A stretch of 18,144 nucleotides of DNA from Gammaproteobacteria bacterium (lineage in GTDB: Bacteria; Pseudomonadota; Gammaproteobacteria; SZUA-229). This document shows positions 1-6,879 of the stretch, piece by piece. The stretch is taken from assembly GCA_011321985.1 (NCBI GenBank), contig DROB01000077.1:1-18144 (forward strand). The letters are read 5' to 3'. A program made the translations under genes and the position numbers. A model generated the notes under the pieces. The model did not search any database and had not been told where the DNA came from. It saw only the letters and a program-made list of their open reading frames with translations. Every line of letters begins with the position of its first letter. Position 1 is the stretch's first letter.

Positions 1-223
1 CGATAACCTTTTCAGAAATATCTGCAGAAACGGCGATCTCAACTTTTACCTTCGGTAAAAAATCAACAACGTATTCCGCACCACGGTATAACTCGGTATG
101 TCCTTTCTGACGACCAAAACCTTTTACTTCGGTTACCGTAATACCTTGTACACCCATCTCAGATAATGCTTCACGCACATCATCAAGTTTGAAAGGTTTA
201 ATGATTGCTGTAATCATTTTCAT
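1..223 (-). CDS. glnK: P-II family nitrogen regulator, N-terminal 74 residues (partial at window edge)
   Basis: Trimeric cytoplasmic signal protein that senses 2-oxoglutarate and ATP/ADP and controls the ammonium channel AmtB and the NtrB/GlnE branch of nitrogen control. The visible part starts MKMITAIIKPFKL and contains the P-II hallmark VTEVKGFGRQKGH followed by the T-loop; Tyr51 (in RGAEYVV) is the usual uridylylation site. The start at 223 is supported by GGAG about 8 nt upstream. The gene runs off the left edge; a full P-II is about 112 residues. It lies 90 bp downstream of the torF-like porin gene on the same strand and should share its sigma-54/NtrC promoter. In related genomes amtB follows, but that lies outside the window. 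GlnK is preferred over GlnB because of the porin/NtrC context; sequence alone does not separate them. Confidence 0.93.
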   Translation of the reverse strand, partial: MKMITAIIKPFKLDDVREALSEMGVQGITVTEVKGFGRQKGHTELYRGAEYVVDFLPKVKVEIAVSADISEKVI

Positions 224-244
224 AATAGTCACTCCTCGGAATGT

Positions 245-270
245 GCCTGCCCTCATCAGCGAGGACAGGC
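245..270 (-). other. Intercistronic stem-loop between porin gene and glnK
   Basis: GCCTGCCCTC and GAGGACAGGC form a 10-bp stem (one mismatch or wobble) around a 6-nt loop, in the 90-bp gap between the porin stop and the glnK start. On the minus strand it is followed by ACATTCC and then the glnK ribosome binding site, not by a U-tract. It is therefore more likely an mRNA-processing or stability element, or a partial attenuator, than a full intrinsic terminator. This is inference from sequence only. Confidence 0.5.
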
Positions 271-313
271 GAAAACCACATGTTTAATGGTTTAGATATT
301 TACGTCAGATCTC

Positions 314-1012
314 TTAAAGTTCGAAATCCATGCTGTAGCTAACGGTGAAACGAACGTTATCATCAGCTGATGCAGCATTACTGCTGATATCATTCTTATC
401 AACAGCAAAAGTAAAACCGTCTTTAGCGATGCTTGCACCGTAATGGATGTAATCGAGATCATTGGAAGAGCTGTCATTATCAAAAGAATAGCTGCCACCG
501 TAGATGCTTATATCACTCTTGCCTGCTGAAAAATCGAGGCTACCGTTAACATAGATATCACCCGTATCAAATTGATTACCCGCATTACCCGAAGCAGCGT
601 CTACAGTGTAAGACACACCAACCGTTACGATACTTGCTGAACCAGATACATATACTTCGGTAAAATTAGCCTGAGGTGTTATAGGATATTGATAAGAAAT
701 TACACCCAGGTCATAACCGATGTCGGACACTTCACCGGAAAAACCCGCATAAAGATCCATTTCATAACCTTCACCTGAGTCATTTCCATCACTGTCAGTG
801 AAGTTTACGTTAGAGAGCCAGGTACCTGCGTACAGACCGGACTCATGGCTGTAGTCAAGACCGCCCTGACCGGCTGCCTGATCAGTTGTCTGGGTAACGC
901 CACGCCAGATATAGTTAGATGTAATTGCCGCATTTGCAGAAAGATCCGCACTTGCAACACCACTTGTCAGAACAGCAGCAACCGCAGTTGCCAGAACAAT
1001 CGTTTTTTTCAT
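314..1012 (-). CDS. TorF family putative outer-membrane porin
   Basis: A 232-residue predicted outer-membrane beta-barrel. Residues 1-22 are a Sec signal peptide (MKKTIVLA..., cleavage after ASA). The mature start DLSANAAITSNYIWRGVTQT is the signature of the TorF/TIGR02001 family, whose members run about 220-250 residues. The rest is alternating short strands with Gly/Asp/Ser-rich turns. The start is supported by AGGAG about 9 nt upstream. The substrate is not established in the family. The location directly ahead of glnK and behind a sigma-54 promoter with NtrC-like sites points to uptake of small nitrogen compounds under nitrogen limitation, which is inference. The C-terminus is FEL rather than a terminal aromatic residue. 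Confidence 0.88.
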   Translation of the reverse strand: MKKTIVLATAVAAVLTSGVASADLSANAAITSNYIWRGVTQTTDQAAGQGGLDYSHESGLYAGTWLSNVNFTDSDGNDSGEGYEMDLYAGFSGEVSDIGYDLGVISYQYPITPQANFTEVYVSGSASIVTVGVSYTVDAASGNAGNQFDTGDIYVNGSLDFSAGKSDISIYGGSYSFDNDSSSNDLDYIHYGASIAKDGFTFAVDKNDISSNAASADDNVRFTVSYSMDFEL

Positions 1013-1086
1013 GGGATAGACTCCTAATAAATAGTAAAAAATAAAATAGTAAAATAATCAGCTTGTTTAGAACTTAACTCGGCTAA

Positions 1087-1102
1087 TGCAGGTACCGTGC
1101 CA
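1087..1102 (-). promoter_or_regulatory. Sigma-54 (-24/-12) promoter for the porin-glnK operon
   Basis: Read on the minus strand this is TGGCACGGTACCTGCA. It matches the RpoN consensus TGGCACG-N4-TTGCA at all but one position, with the invariant GG and GC separated by 10 nt. The predicted transcript start is near 1076, giving an AT-rich leader of about 64 nt ending in the AGGAG of the porin gene. Two NtrC-like sites lie upstream at the expected enhancer distance. Confidence 0.85.
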
Positions 1103-1176
1103 GAATACATATTTCTTTTAAAATCAATTTGTTATGTTTTTTCCACCCCATCCTCTCAATAATCCCTCTCGATAAA

Positions 1177-1193
1177 CGCACCATCATTGTGCA
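1177..1193. promoter_or_regulatory. NtrC-like enhancer site 1
   Basis: CGCACCATCATTGTGCA matches the NtrC dyad consensus TGCACCAWWWTGGTGCA at most positions, with both half-sites clear. Its centre is about 109 bp upstream of the predicted sigma-54 start. It lies in the 299-bp spacer shared with the divergent ubiK gene. Confidence 0.7.
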
Positions 1194-1206
1194 CAACAAA
1201 TAACAT

Positions 1207-1223
1207 GGGAACATTTTGGTGCA
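1207..1223. promoter_or_regulatory. NtrC-like enhancer site 2
   Basis: GGGAACATTTTGGTGCA has a perfect right half (TTTTGGTGCA) and a degenerate left half of the NtrC dyad. Its centre is 30 bp, about three helical turns, from site 1 and about 139 bp from the predicted start. This puts both sites on the same DNA face, as for cooperative NtrC binding at glnAp2. Confidence 0.65.
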
Positions 1224-1311
1224 TGCCTGTAACCATTATTTGATTTACAATACCGATGCCTGCGCTCCGACATAGCGACGCGGGGAAAACGAGTCTGGAG
1301 ATTTTTAAACA

Positions 1312-1548
1312 ATGAACGACACACTTGAGCAACTAAGCAAACGCATCAGCTCACTCATCCCGGGCGACATGAAAGGCGTACAGGATGATATCGAAGACAA
1401 CGTCAAAAGCCTGCTGCAGTCGACACTGAATAAAATGAACCTGGTCACACGCGAAGAATTCGATGTACAATCGGCGGTATTGCAAAGAACACGGGAAAAA
1501 CTTGAACAGCTGGAAAAACAGGTAGAAAAACTCAATATAGTCGAATGA
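1312..1548 (+). CDS. ubiK: Ubiquinone biosynthesis accessory factor UbiK
   Basis: A small (78-residue) cytoplasmic protein of the UbiK/YqiC family, which forms a complex with UbiJ and helps the later steps of aerobic ubiquinone synthesis. The N-terminal half has the family pattern LSKRISSLIPGDMKGVQDDIEDNVKS. Residues 44-76 (VTREEFDVQSAVLQRTREKLEQLEKQVEKL) form the characteristic C-terminal leucine-zipper coiled coil used for trimerisation. Length is typical. A GGAG lies about 12 nt upstream of the ATG. It is followed 91 bp later by comM, probably in one transcript, and is divergent from the torF porin gene. Confidence 0.9.
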   Translation: MNDTLEQLSKRISSLIPGDMKGVQDDIEDNVKSLLQSTLNKMNLVTREEFDVQSAVLQRTREKLEQLEKQVEKLNIVE

Positions 1549-1639
1549 CCGTTGCCGACGCAAAGCAGACATTAGCTATTAAATTACCTGCAAAGTCTTT
1601 AAACTGTGCGATCAAACAAAATTCTCAGGGAAGGGAACC

Positions 1640-3160
1640 ATGCAACTCGCCACACTCTACACACGCGCACTCAACGGTATCAATGCAGCTCTGGTCACAG
1701 TCGAAGTCCATCTGTCTAATGGCCTGCCCGCTTTTTCCATCGTCGGGCTACCTGAAGCTGCCGTACGGGAGAGCAAGGATCGGGTACGTGCCGCCATCAT
1801 CAATTCAAACTTTGAATTCCCCGCGCGAAAGATTACCGTCAATCTTGCACCTGCCGACCTGCCCAAGGATGGTGGTCGATACGATTTACCCATCGCATTA
1901 GGTATACTGGCCGCCTCCGGACAGATCGATAAAAGTCGACTGGATCAGTATGAATTTCACGGCGAACTGGCATTATCAGGATTATTGCGTGAGGTGACCG
2001 GCAGCCTTCCTGTGGCACTCGCTGCACAGAAAAAAAACAAAAAACTGGTAATGCCGGAAAAAAACGCACGACAGGCGGCATTGATTGAAACAGCTGAGGT
2101 CTATGCAGCCAGCAACCTGCTCAGCGTATGCCAGCATCTTCAGGACAGGCTCGCCTTGCCAATCGCCCCTCCTGTCAGTAGCGATAACAATACCCCGCAT
2201 ATCAACACCACGCTCGCTGATATGTCCGATGTCCGTGGTCAGCACCGTACTCGCCGTGCGCTGGAGATCGCCGCTGCTGGTCGCCACAACATGTTAATGA
2301 TCGGTCCCCCGGGCACCGGCAAGTCCATGCTGGCCAGCCGGTTACCGGGTATCTTGCCACCGATGACCACCCGGCAGGCACTGGAAAGTGCCTCTATTAA
2401 CTCGATCAGCTTTCAGGGTTTTGATATCCAGCAATGGAAGACTCGCCCTTTTCGCAACCCGCACCACACCGCATCAGGTGTTGCACTGGTAGGTGGCGGA
2501 TCGAAACCTTCACCAGGTGAGATATCTCTGGCGCATCAGGGCGTGTTGTTTCTTGATGAACTTACCGAGTTCGACCGACACACCCTGGATGTACTGCGTG
2601 AACCGATGGAAACCGGCAGCATCTCCATCTCACGTGCAGCACGCCAGGCCGACTTCCCAGCACGTTTCCAGCTCATCGCAGCGATGAACCCCTGCCCGCA
2701 GGGATATGCCTGTGATGGAAAAAATCTTTGCCGGTGTACGCCGCAGCAACAACTGAAACATCGAAGCCGGATCTCTGCACCATTTCTCGATCGCATCGAC
2801 ATTCATATCGAAGTTCCGCGCATTGATAAAAAAACACTGAGAGACACCACCAGCGGGGAATCCAGTGAACAGATACGACAACGCGTTTACCGTGCCAGCA
2901 ACATACAGCTTAAACGTGGCCCGCGATCTAACGCAGAATTGACGGTAAATGAAATAGATTCATTCTGCGTACTACAGGAAAAAGAACAACGATTATTAGA
3001 AAAGGCGATGGATAAACTAAAGCTCTCGGCACGTGCATACCACAGGATATTAAAACTGGCACGCACTATCGCTGATATCGAAAACAGTCAGGATATAGGA
3101 ATAGCTCATCTGACTGAGGCCATCAGCTACCGTAACCTTGATCGGTTCATGAACGACTGA
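1640..3160 (+). CDS. comM: ComM/YifB family AAA+ ATPase (Mg-chelatase-like)
   Basis: A hexameric helicase that promotes branch migration during integration of donor DNA in natural transformation; the family is often mis-annotated as Mg chelatase. Residues 1-180 form the N-terminal LonC-like domain with the family start (YTRALNGINAALVTVEVHLSNGLP and VGLPEAAVRES). Walker A is GPPGTGKS at 222-229 and Walker B VLFLDE at 302-307. A cysteine cluster (C352, C358, C364, C366) sits in the MNPCPQGYACDGKNLCRC motif typical of the family. The C-terminal Mg_chelatase_C region (about 410-506) contains LSARAYHRILKLARTIADI. Length (506) is normal and the gene is intact. AGGGAA lies just upstream of the chosen ATG. 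Confidence 0.93.
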   Translation: MQLATLYTRALNGINAALVTVEVHLSNGLPAFSIVGLPEAAVRESKDRVRAAIINSNFEFPARKITVNLAPADLPKDGGRYDLPIALGILAASGQIDKSRLDQYEFHGELALSGLLREVTGSLPVALAAQKKNKKLVMPEKNARQAALIETAEVYAASNLLSVCQHLQDRLALPIAPPVSSDNNTPHINTTLADMSDVRGQHRTRRALEIAAAGRHNMLMIGPPGTGKSMLASRLPGILPPMTTRQALESASINSISFQGFDIQQWKTRPFRNPHHTASGVALVGGGSKPSPGEISLAHQGVLFLDELTEFDRHTLDVLREPMETGSISISRAARQADFPARFQLIAAMNPCPQGYACDGKNLCRCTPQQQLKHRSRISAPFLDRIDIHIEVPRIDKKTLRDTTSGESSEQIRQRVYRASNIQLKRGPRSNAELTVNEIDSFCVLQEKEQRLLEKAMDKLKLSARAYHRILKLARTIADIENSQDIGIAHLTEAISYRNLDRFMND

Positions 3161-3260
3161 CATGTGACAGCTTAAACCTGATCGTACAGACACTGCCAGC
3201 ATTCGAAACTTCTTTACAACCGAGAGACTACTATCAGCCATTAGCAGACATAGAGAAAAA

Positions 3261-3460
3261 AGTTTTTTTGCCGCAAAGGGCGTGCCCGAGCGAAGCGAAA
3301 AATGTCCCTGGGGTGCGAAGAAAGACTTTTATGTTTTTGTAGGCAGGGCACTGTCCGACAAACCTCGTTGGTTCCCCTGGCACAACGTTGGGCAATGCTC
3401 GACCTGCAAAAAAATAAACTTTCATTAACGTTTTTTTCACGTTCTTTGCGACAAACATGT
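3261..3460. repeat. Imperfect long inverted repeat, MITE/REP-like
   Basis: In the 422-bp spacer after comM, the outer arms 3262-3284 and 3438-3460 (cores GCCGCAAAGGGCGTG and CACGTTCTTTGCGAC) are inverted copies. The inner arms, about 3319-3360 and 3381-3423, also pair: GTAGGCAGGGCACTGTCC against the complement of GGGCAATGCTCGACCTGC. The whole unit folds into one interrupted hairpin of about 200 bp centred near 3370. The GTAGG(T)CGGGCA(C/T)TGCCCGAC-like core resembles dispersed palindromic repeats of gammaproteobacterial genomes. Arms have diverged, so this is an old copy. No transposase is encoded. Confidence 0.6.
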
Positions 3461-3480
3461 TTTTAAAGCTTTAAAGTCTG

Positions 3481-3515
3481 CTGTACGCCAGAAACGGTCC
3501 TATCGTTTCGTACAG
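3481..3515. repeat. Strong bulged hairpin between comM and the barrel gene
   Basis: CTGTAC-GCCA-GAAACG-GTCCTAT-CGTTTC-GTACAG forms two contiguous 6-bp helices with a 4-nt one-sided bulge and a 7-nt loop. A perfect 14-bp palindrome TTTAAAGCTTTAAA lies at 3462-3475 immediately beside it. It sits between the convergent ends of comM and the minus-strand outer-membrane gene, so it could slow or end transcription from either side, but neither flank has a clean U-tract. Confidence 0.45.
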
Positions 3516-3582
3516 TAACAATCTGTTCAAGTTCGAACGAACACAACTAACAGAATATATCACTCACTAAATTAACCATCGG

Positions 3583-4908
3583 TCAGAAACCCCCTCCACG
3601 TGCTGGCCTCTTGACATTACCGAAACCATAAACAAGGTTGACAAAAACACTCACTTCATCATAATTCTGCAGGGCATCCGTACTTTCTTTGGTACGATAT
3701 TTCAGATCGATCAGGCCACGCAGCTTCCTGGAGAAATGGTAATTCAAATTCCCACCAATGGAATAAAACTTATCCAGTCGAGCCGTATCCAGCTGCTCAG
3801 TCCGGTTGTAATTCACATAAACACCGCCTGACAACAGGGGTGTGACCGGGTAGTTCAACTGAGCGCCAAAATTACGAATGACTCTATCCAGGGGTCTTTC
3901 ACTGTATGTCAGCTTATGATACCTGGCCGAGATATTAGTACCCAGTGACGCATCTTTACGTGTATAAGCCAGGTTGATGACACTGTTACGTATGACATCG
4001 GCCGTGATCTGCACATCTCCGCCTCCTGCCACCGGATTACTCTCGACGCTCGAAGCCGCACTGCTGGTATCGGTTATATCCGTTGATACCCGTGCCTCAA
4101 ATTTTGAGCGCGAAGACAGATCTGTTAACCAACGCAGAAATCCGGAAAAACCACGTCTCTCATCGCCCCCCTCTCTTCTGACCGTTGTCGAACCGAGACT
4201 ACCTGAAAAATTTGAGCGCAAACGTTGGCCACTGAAAGTCAGCTTCAGTGTCGTAAACGTGGTGTCTTCGATCGACTGCCCGAGGATATTTTTTTCAGTG
4301 TAGTTGATCTTCCGTGTACTCAGGCTCAAACCTAGATTGGTCAGCCGGAACATTTGATATCTCCAGCTTGCTGTCAGGGAGAGCTGCTCATTATCTATCG
4401 ACAATACTTCATAGTAATACTGACTGAATGTCGGCAGTAAACTAAAATTCTGTCGCGCCGAGACGGGAAACTTAATGTTAGCTCCAGCGGTTAAAACATT
4501 ACTGTCCTGCAAATTATCGGGGGTACTGGAATTGATCGAAGAAACCGAACGCTGGAGAAAATGATCATTTAAAAACCAGTCCAGACGGTCCTTGAACATC
4601 TCCCAGTCTATCCGTGCGTCCAGATTGAGATAGCGCTGATCGGCAAAAGTATCCCGCGTATAATCATTTTTACTCAGTGCTGCAGTAGTGTCGTATCTTA
4701 GCGGCCCTTCATTCTCAGAGACACTGGCACCCACGTACCCTACCGCGATCAGATCATCAACCGCTGCTGTATCCGGTGATAATCTGGCATTATCCGTATA
4801 TTCGACTCCCAGGCCAATGCCAGGTTCAAATTCAACAGTGGCAAACGCCTGATCTACAAACAGTAATCCGATTACCGTTATACACAGGAGATAACTTTGC
4901 TGGCGCAT
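3583..4908 (-). CDS. Outer-membrane beta-barrel protein of exopolysaccharide/PEP-CTERM systems (EpsL/TIGR03016-like)
   Basis: A 441-residue predicted outer-membrane barrel. Residues 1-23 are a signal peptide (cleavage after QAFA), followed by EFEPGIGLGVEYTDNARLSPD, the start typical of barrels in PEP-CTERM exopolysaccharide loci (EpsL or TIGR03016-type, also called BBP2-like). The rest alternates aromatic/polar strands with Gly/Asn turns and ends at Phe441, as expected for BAM-dependent insertion. It lies 35 bp downstream of the polysaccharide-export lipoprotein gene and was probably co-transcribed with it; a periplasm-to-surface role in glycan export or anchoring is inferred. No Shine-Dalgarno is evident, but an in-frame stop just upstream limits the start to this ATG. 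Family membership is by pattern, not by search. Confidence 0.72.
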   Translation of the reverse strand: MRQQSYLLCITVIGLLFVDQAFATVEFEPGIGLGVEYTDNARLSPDTAAVDDLIAVGYVGASVSENEGPLRYDTTAALSKNDYTRDTFADQRYLNLDARIDWEMFKDRLDWFLNDHFLQRSVSSINSSTPDNLQDSNVLTAGANIKFPVSARQNFSLLPTFSQYYYEVLSIDNEQLSLTASWRYQMFRLTNLGLSLSTRKINYTEKNILGQSIEDTTFTTLKLTFSGQRLRSNFSGSLGSTTVRREGGDERRGFSGFLRWLTDLSSRSKFEARVSTDITDTSSAASSVESNPVAGGGDVQITADVIRNSVINLAYTRKDASLGTNISARYHKLTYSERPLDRVIRNFGAQLNYPVTPLLSGGVYVNYNRTEQLDTARLDKFYSIGGNLNYHFSRKLRGLIDLKYRTKESTDALQNYDEVSVFVNLVYGFGNVKRPARGGGF

Positions 4909-4943
4909 GAGCAGATAAAAAGGTTAACCAGAAATGATAGACA

Positions 4944-5579
4944 TCAAAAACTACGCTCGGGTACGCTGATGATGTCTCCGGGCATCAGGGTAACATTGGT
5001 CGTCATGTCACCTTCTTCCATGATATCCTTGAGACGAATATCATACGCCGCACTCCCTTTTTTAGTCCGGCGGTGTAATTTTGTGTTATTCGCATCAGCA
5101 TAAAGATCAACACTGCCTGCCTCGAGGATAGCGTCCAGCACCGTCATGCCCTGATGGTATGGCATCGAGATATTCTGCGTCACCGAACCTGTAACACGTA
5201 TCCGTGACAGAAAAGCATGGCCCTGAAGGCTGGTCAGAATAACCGTCACATTTGGTGCCTTGACATAACTGGCCAGCTTCGCCTCAATCTTTGCCGCCAG
5301 CTCTTCTGGTGTTAGACCCACGGCTCTGACATCACCTATCAGCGGCATAGAGATCTTGCCATCGGGCCGGATAGGCTCGGAGAGCGATAGCTCGGGATTT
5401 TTCCAGACATTGATATCGATCTGATCACTCACCGCCATCTTGTAGGATTTGACCAGGACACTCGGACCCGCATTTTTCCAGGCGCTGGCCGCTGGCGGCA
5501 AATTGGGTTTTGTGTTCGCGCATCCCGCTATCACTGCAAGCAGTATGGCCACACAACAGGCTTTATAATAATTTTTCAT
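4944..5579 (-). CDS. Polysaccharide export lipoprotein, EpsE/Wza-like (XrtA/PEP-CTERM type)
   Basis: A 211-residue outer-membrane lipoprotein. The lipobox LAVIAGC places the acylated Cys at 20. Residues about 44-115 are the Poly_export (PES) domain (YKMAVSDQIDINVWKNPELS, IRPDGKISMPLIGDVRAVGLT, KAPNVTVIL). Residues about 125-208 are one SLBB domain (RIRVTGSVTQ, MTVLDAILEAGSV) ending in the family motif LMPGDIISVPERSF. It is much shorter than Wza (379) and lacks the C-terminal transmembrane helix, as is usual for exosortase-linked exporters. It would form the periplasmic/outer-membrane exit channel for an exopolysaccharide. Unusually, no chain-length determinant (Wzz/GNVR) or tyrosine kinase gene follows; the only partner is the barrel gene downstream. 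Confidence 0.88.
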   Translation of the reverse strand: MKNYYKACCVAILLAVIAGCANTKPNLPPAASAWKNAGPSVLVKSYKMAVSDQIDINVWKNPELSLSEPIRPDGKISMPLIGDVRAVGLTPEELAAKIEAKLASYVKAPNVTVILTSLQGHAFLSRIRVTGSVTQNISMPYHQGMTVLDAILEAGSVDLYADANNTKLHRRTKKGSAAYDIRLKDIMEEGDMTTNVTLMPGDIISVPERSF

Positions 5580-5898
5580 CTTAAATAACAGTCACTATAG
5601 AGAGTTGATAATTTTAAAAATCTGCCACACATAGATAGCATCAAACAGATAACCCGAGGATAAACTTCAGGCCGACATACTAACACATGACCGGCTTCTA
5701 AATATCTATATGCTGGACACTGATAGTTATAGGCAGATAATGATTAAACGTCAATGGCTGGAGGAAGAAAGATCACTGTTAAACAGAATACAGCGAAACG
5801 GCGGGCTACCTGTTTTCACAAGCGGTAGAATACACGCCCAATAAAAAACCCACGCTCACCGAGCGTGGGTTCTTAAACTAACTTTGGTTATTGAAACT
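5580..5898. other. Spacer between export lipoprotein gene and PEP-CTERM gene
   Basis: 319 bp. It contains the terminator of the PEP-CTERM gene (5841-5871), so the export lipoprotein gene must have its own promoter within about 260 bp. I looked for GG-N10-GC on the minus strand and found no sigma-54 site, and no convincing -35/-10 pair. A 34-codon plus-strand frame at 5740-5844 is not supported by anything except length. Confidence 0.5.
5841..5871 (-). terminator. Rho-independent terminator of the PEP-CTERM gene
   Basis: On the minus strand AACCCACGCTC-GGT-GAGCGTGGGTT, a perfect 11-bp stem with a 3-nt loop, is followed by TTTTATT. It starts 27 nt after the stop of the PEP-CTERM gene, closing that gene as a single-gene transcript. 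Confidence 0.92.
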
Positions 5899-6657
5899 TT
5901 ACTTTCTGCTGCGGCGAGCAAAACCGATTCCAACCAGACCTAAGCCAAGTAATGCAACAATAGCTGGCTCAGGCACGTTGATAGCACTGATGTAAAACTC
6001 TTCTGCACTACGTCCGCCATAAGCAACGGTCAACTCATCACCTGCAACAAAGTTAGAGTCAATTCCAGCCAGATTGTCAAAGGTAAACAACCAGCCAAGT
6101 CCTTTCGTATTACTGGGATGATCTAACTCATCAGCAGCAGTAAACATGTATTCCACAGCAGAGCCACCATTAAGCGTGAACACCACTGTGTCACCTGTCA
6201 GACTCCAGTCAGGATCATCATTGTTATTAAACCAGATCTCATCCATTGAGGTACTCTCATTGAACGTGAAGATCAGAGCCTCACCCGCCTGGTCTATATT
6301 GTCATCGGCACCGGCAGACACAGGATTACCACAAACATTGGCACCGCTGCCAGAAGGGGTACTTGGACCCGTTGATGTAACACCGGAACTACATACACCT
6401 AAGCCGGCATCACCAGCATCGAAATACACATATGTAGAGGTATTATTCGGGCTGTCACTCACACCTGAATTTGACCTGGCGGTTATATCAATATCAACAC
6501 CGAAAAGGTTAGGTGCAGTATTCGTATTCCACGTGGTAAAGGCACTCTCACCCTGCGAGCCATCAGCGATAGCCTGGAAGTTGATTAGTGTAGCCTGTGC
6601 TGAACTCGTAGCAGCCAGCAATCCAGCTGAGATTAATAATTTGTTAATTTTCTTCAT
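5899..6657 (-). CDS. PEP-CTERM sorting domain-containing exported protein
   Basis: A 252-residue secreted protein. Residues 1-22 are a Sec signal peptide (MKKINKLLISAGLLAATSSAQA). The C-terminal 25 residues are a complete PEP-CTERM sorting signal: VPEP at 228-231, a hydrophobic helix ALLGLGLVGIGFA, then RRSRK. Exosortase (XrtA-type, not in this window) would cleave near the PEP motif. The mature region is Asp/Asn/Ser/Thr-rich and acidic, with beta-sandwich-like patterns and two Cys (in GVCSSG and ANVCGN) that could pair; no enzyme motif is visible. GGAG lies about 7 nt before the ATG. It has its own sigma-54 promoter and terminator. Proteins of this class are extracellular or surface-retained and act in floc or biofilm formation in systems studied so far; that role here is inference. 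Confidence 0.93.
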   Translation of the reverse strand: MKKINKLLISAGLLAATSSAQATLINFQAIADGSQGESAFTTWNTNTAPNLFGVDIDITARSNSGVSDSPNNTSTYVYFDAGDAGLGVCSSGVTSTGPSTPSGSGANVCGNPVSAGADDNIDQAGEALIFTFNESTSMDEIWFNNNDDPDWSLTGDTVVFTLNGGSAVEYMFTAADELDHPSNTKGLGWLFTFDNLAGIDSNFVAGDELTVAYGGRSAEEFYISAINVPEPAIVALLGLGLVGIGFARRSRK

Positions 6658-6699
6658 TTCTATACTCCGTTGTAAACCAGTTGTGCTTGCTAGTAATAA

Positions 6700-6715
6700 A
6701 GCAACTTTGATGCCA
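6700..6715 (-). promoter_or_regulatory. Sigma-54 promoter of the PEP-CTERM gene
   Basis: On the minus strand TGGCATCAAAGTTGCT matches RpoN consensus TGGCAC-N5-TTGCW with GG and GC spaced by exactly 10 nt. The start is predicted near 6689, leaving a leader of about 32 nt before the ATG at 6657. RpoN with the PrsK/PrsR two-component system is known to drive PEP-CTERM genes in floc-forming bacteria. The regulator is not in the window. Confidence 0.8.
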
Positions 6716-6768
6716 GATTTACAACTTATTGTTTTTTATAATAAAAACATTGATTGACGCATAAGAAA

Positions 6769-6879
6769 AATAAGCAACTGTAATATTTTTGAACGGTTAT
6801 TAAACGAGTCATATAACTCAACACGATATTTTTAATGTAACCAGTTGATTTTCATATGAATAAGCAATTGTAAAATATT
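6769..6879. repeat. Repeated AATAAGCAAYTGTAAWAT motif, candidate activator sites
   Basis: AATAAGCAACTGTAATATTT begins at 6769 and AATAAGCAATTGTAAAATAT at 6859, two direct copies about 90 bp apart. They lie roughly 80-100 and 170-190 bp upstream of the predicted sigma-54 start, in the range used by RpoN enhancer-binding proteins. A related inverted core CCAGTTG occurs at 6841-6847 and again at 6678-6684. They may be binding sites for a PrsR-like activator; the surrounding AT-richness makes chance similarity possible. Confidence 0.4.

Noticed and set aside
1246..1251. TACAAT as a -10 box for ubiK on the plus strand
   Set aside because: No -35 element occurs at 16-18 bp upstream; the hexamer alone is not enough.
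1640..3160. Mg-chelatase subunit (chlorophyll synthesis) as the identity of the AAA+ gene
   Set aside because: The N-terminal LonC-like domain, the Cys cluster and the full-length YifB/ComM pattern identify the transformation helicase family; no photosynthesis genes are present.
3234..3458. 74-codon minus-strand frame in the spacer after comM
   Set aside because: It lies wholly within the palindromic repeat, has no ribosome binding site of note and its composition follows the repeat rather than a protein family.
5740..5844. 34-codon plus-strand frame (MIKRQWLEEERSLL...) with a weak AGG upstream
   Set aside because: Its stop overlaps the terminator of the opposing PEP-CTERM gene, and there is no recognisable motif or context; length is within chance.
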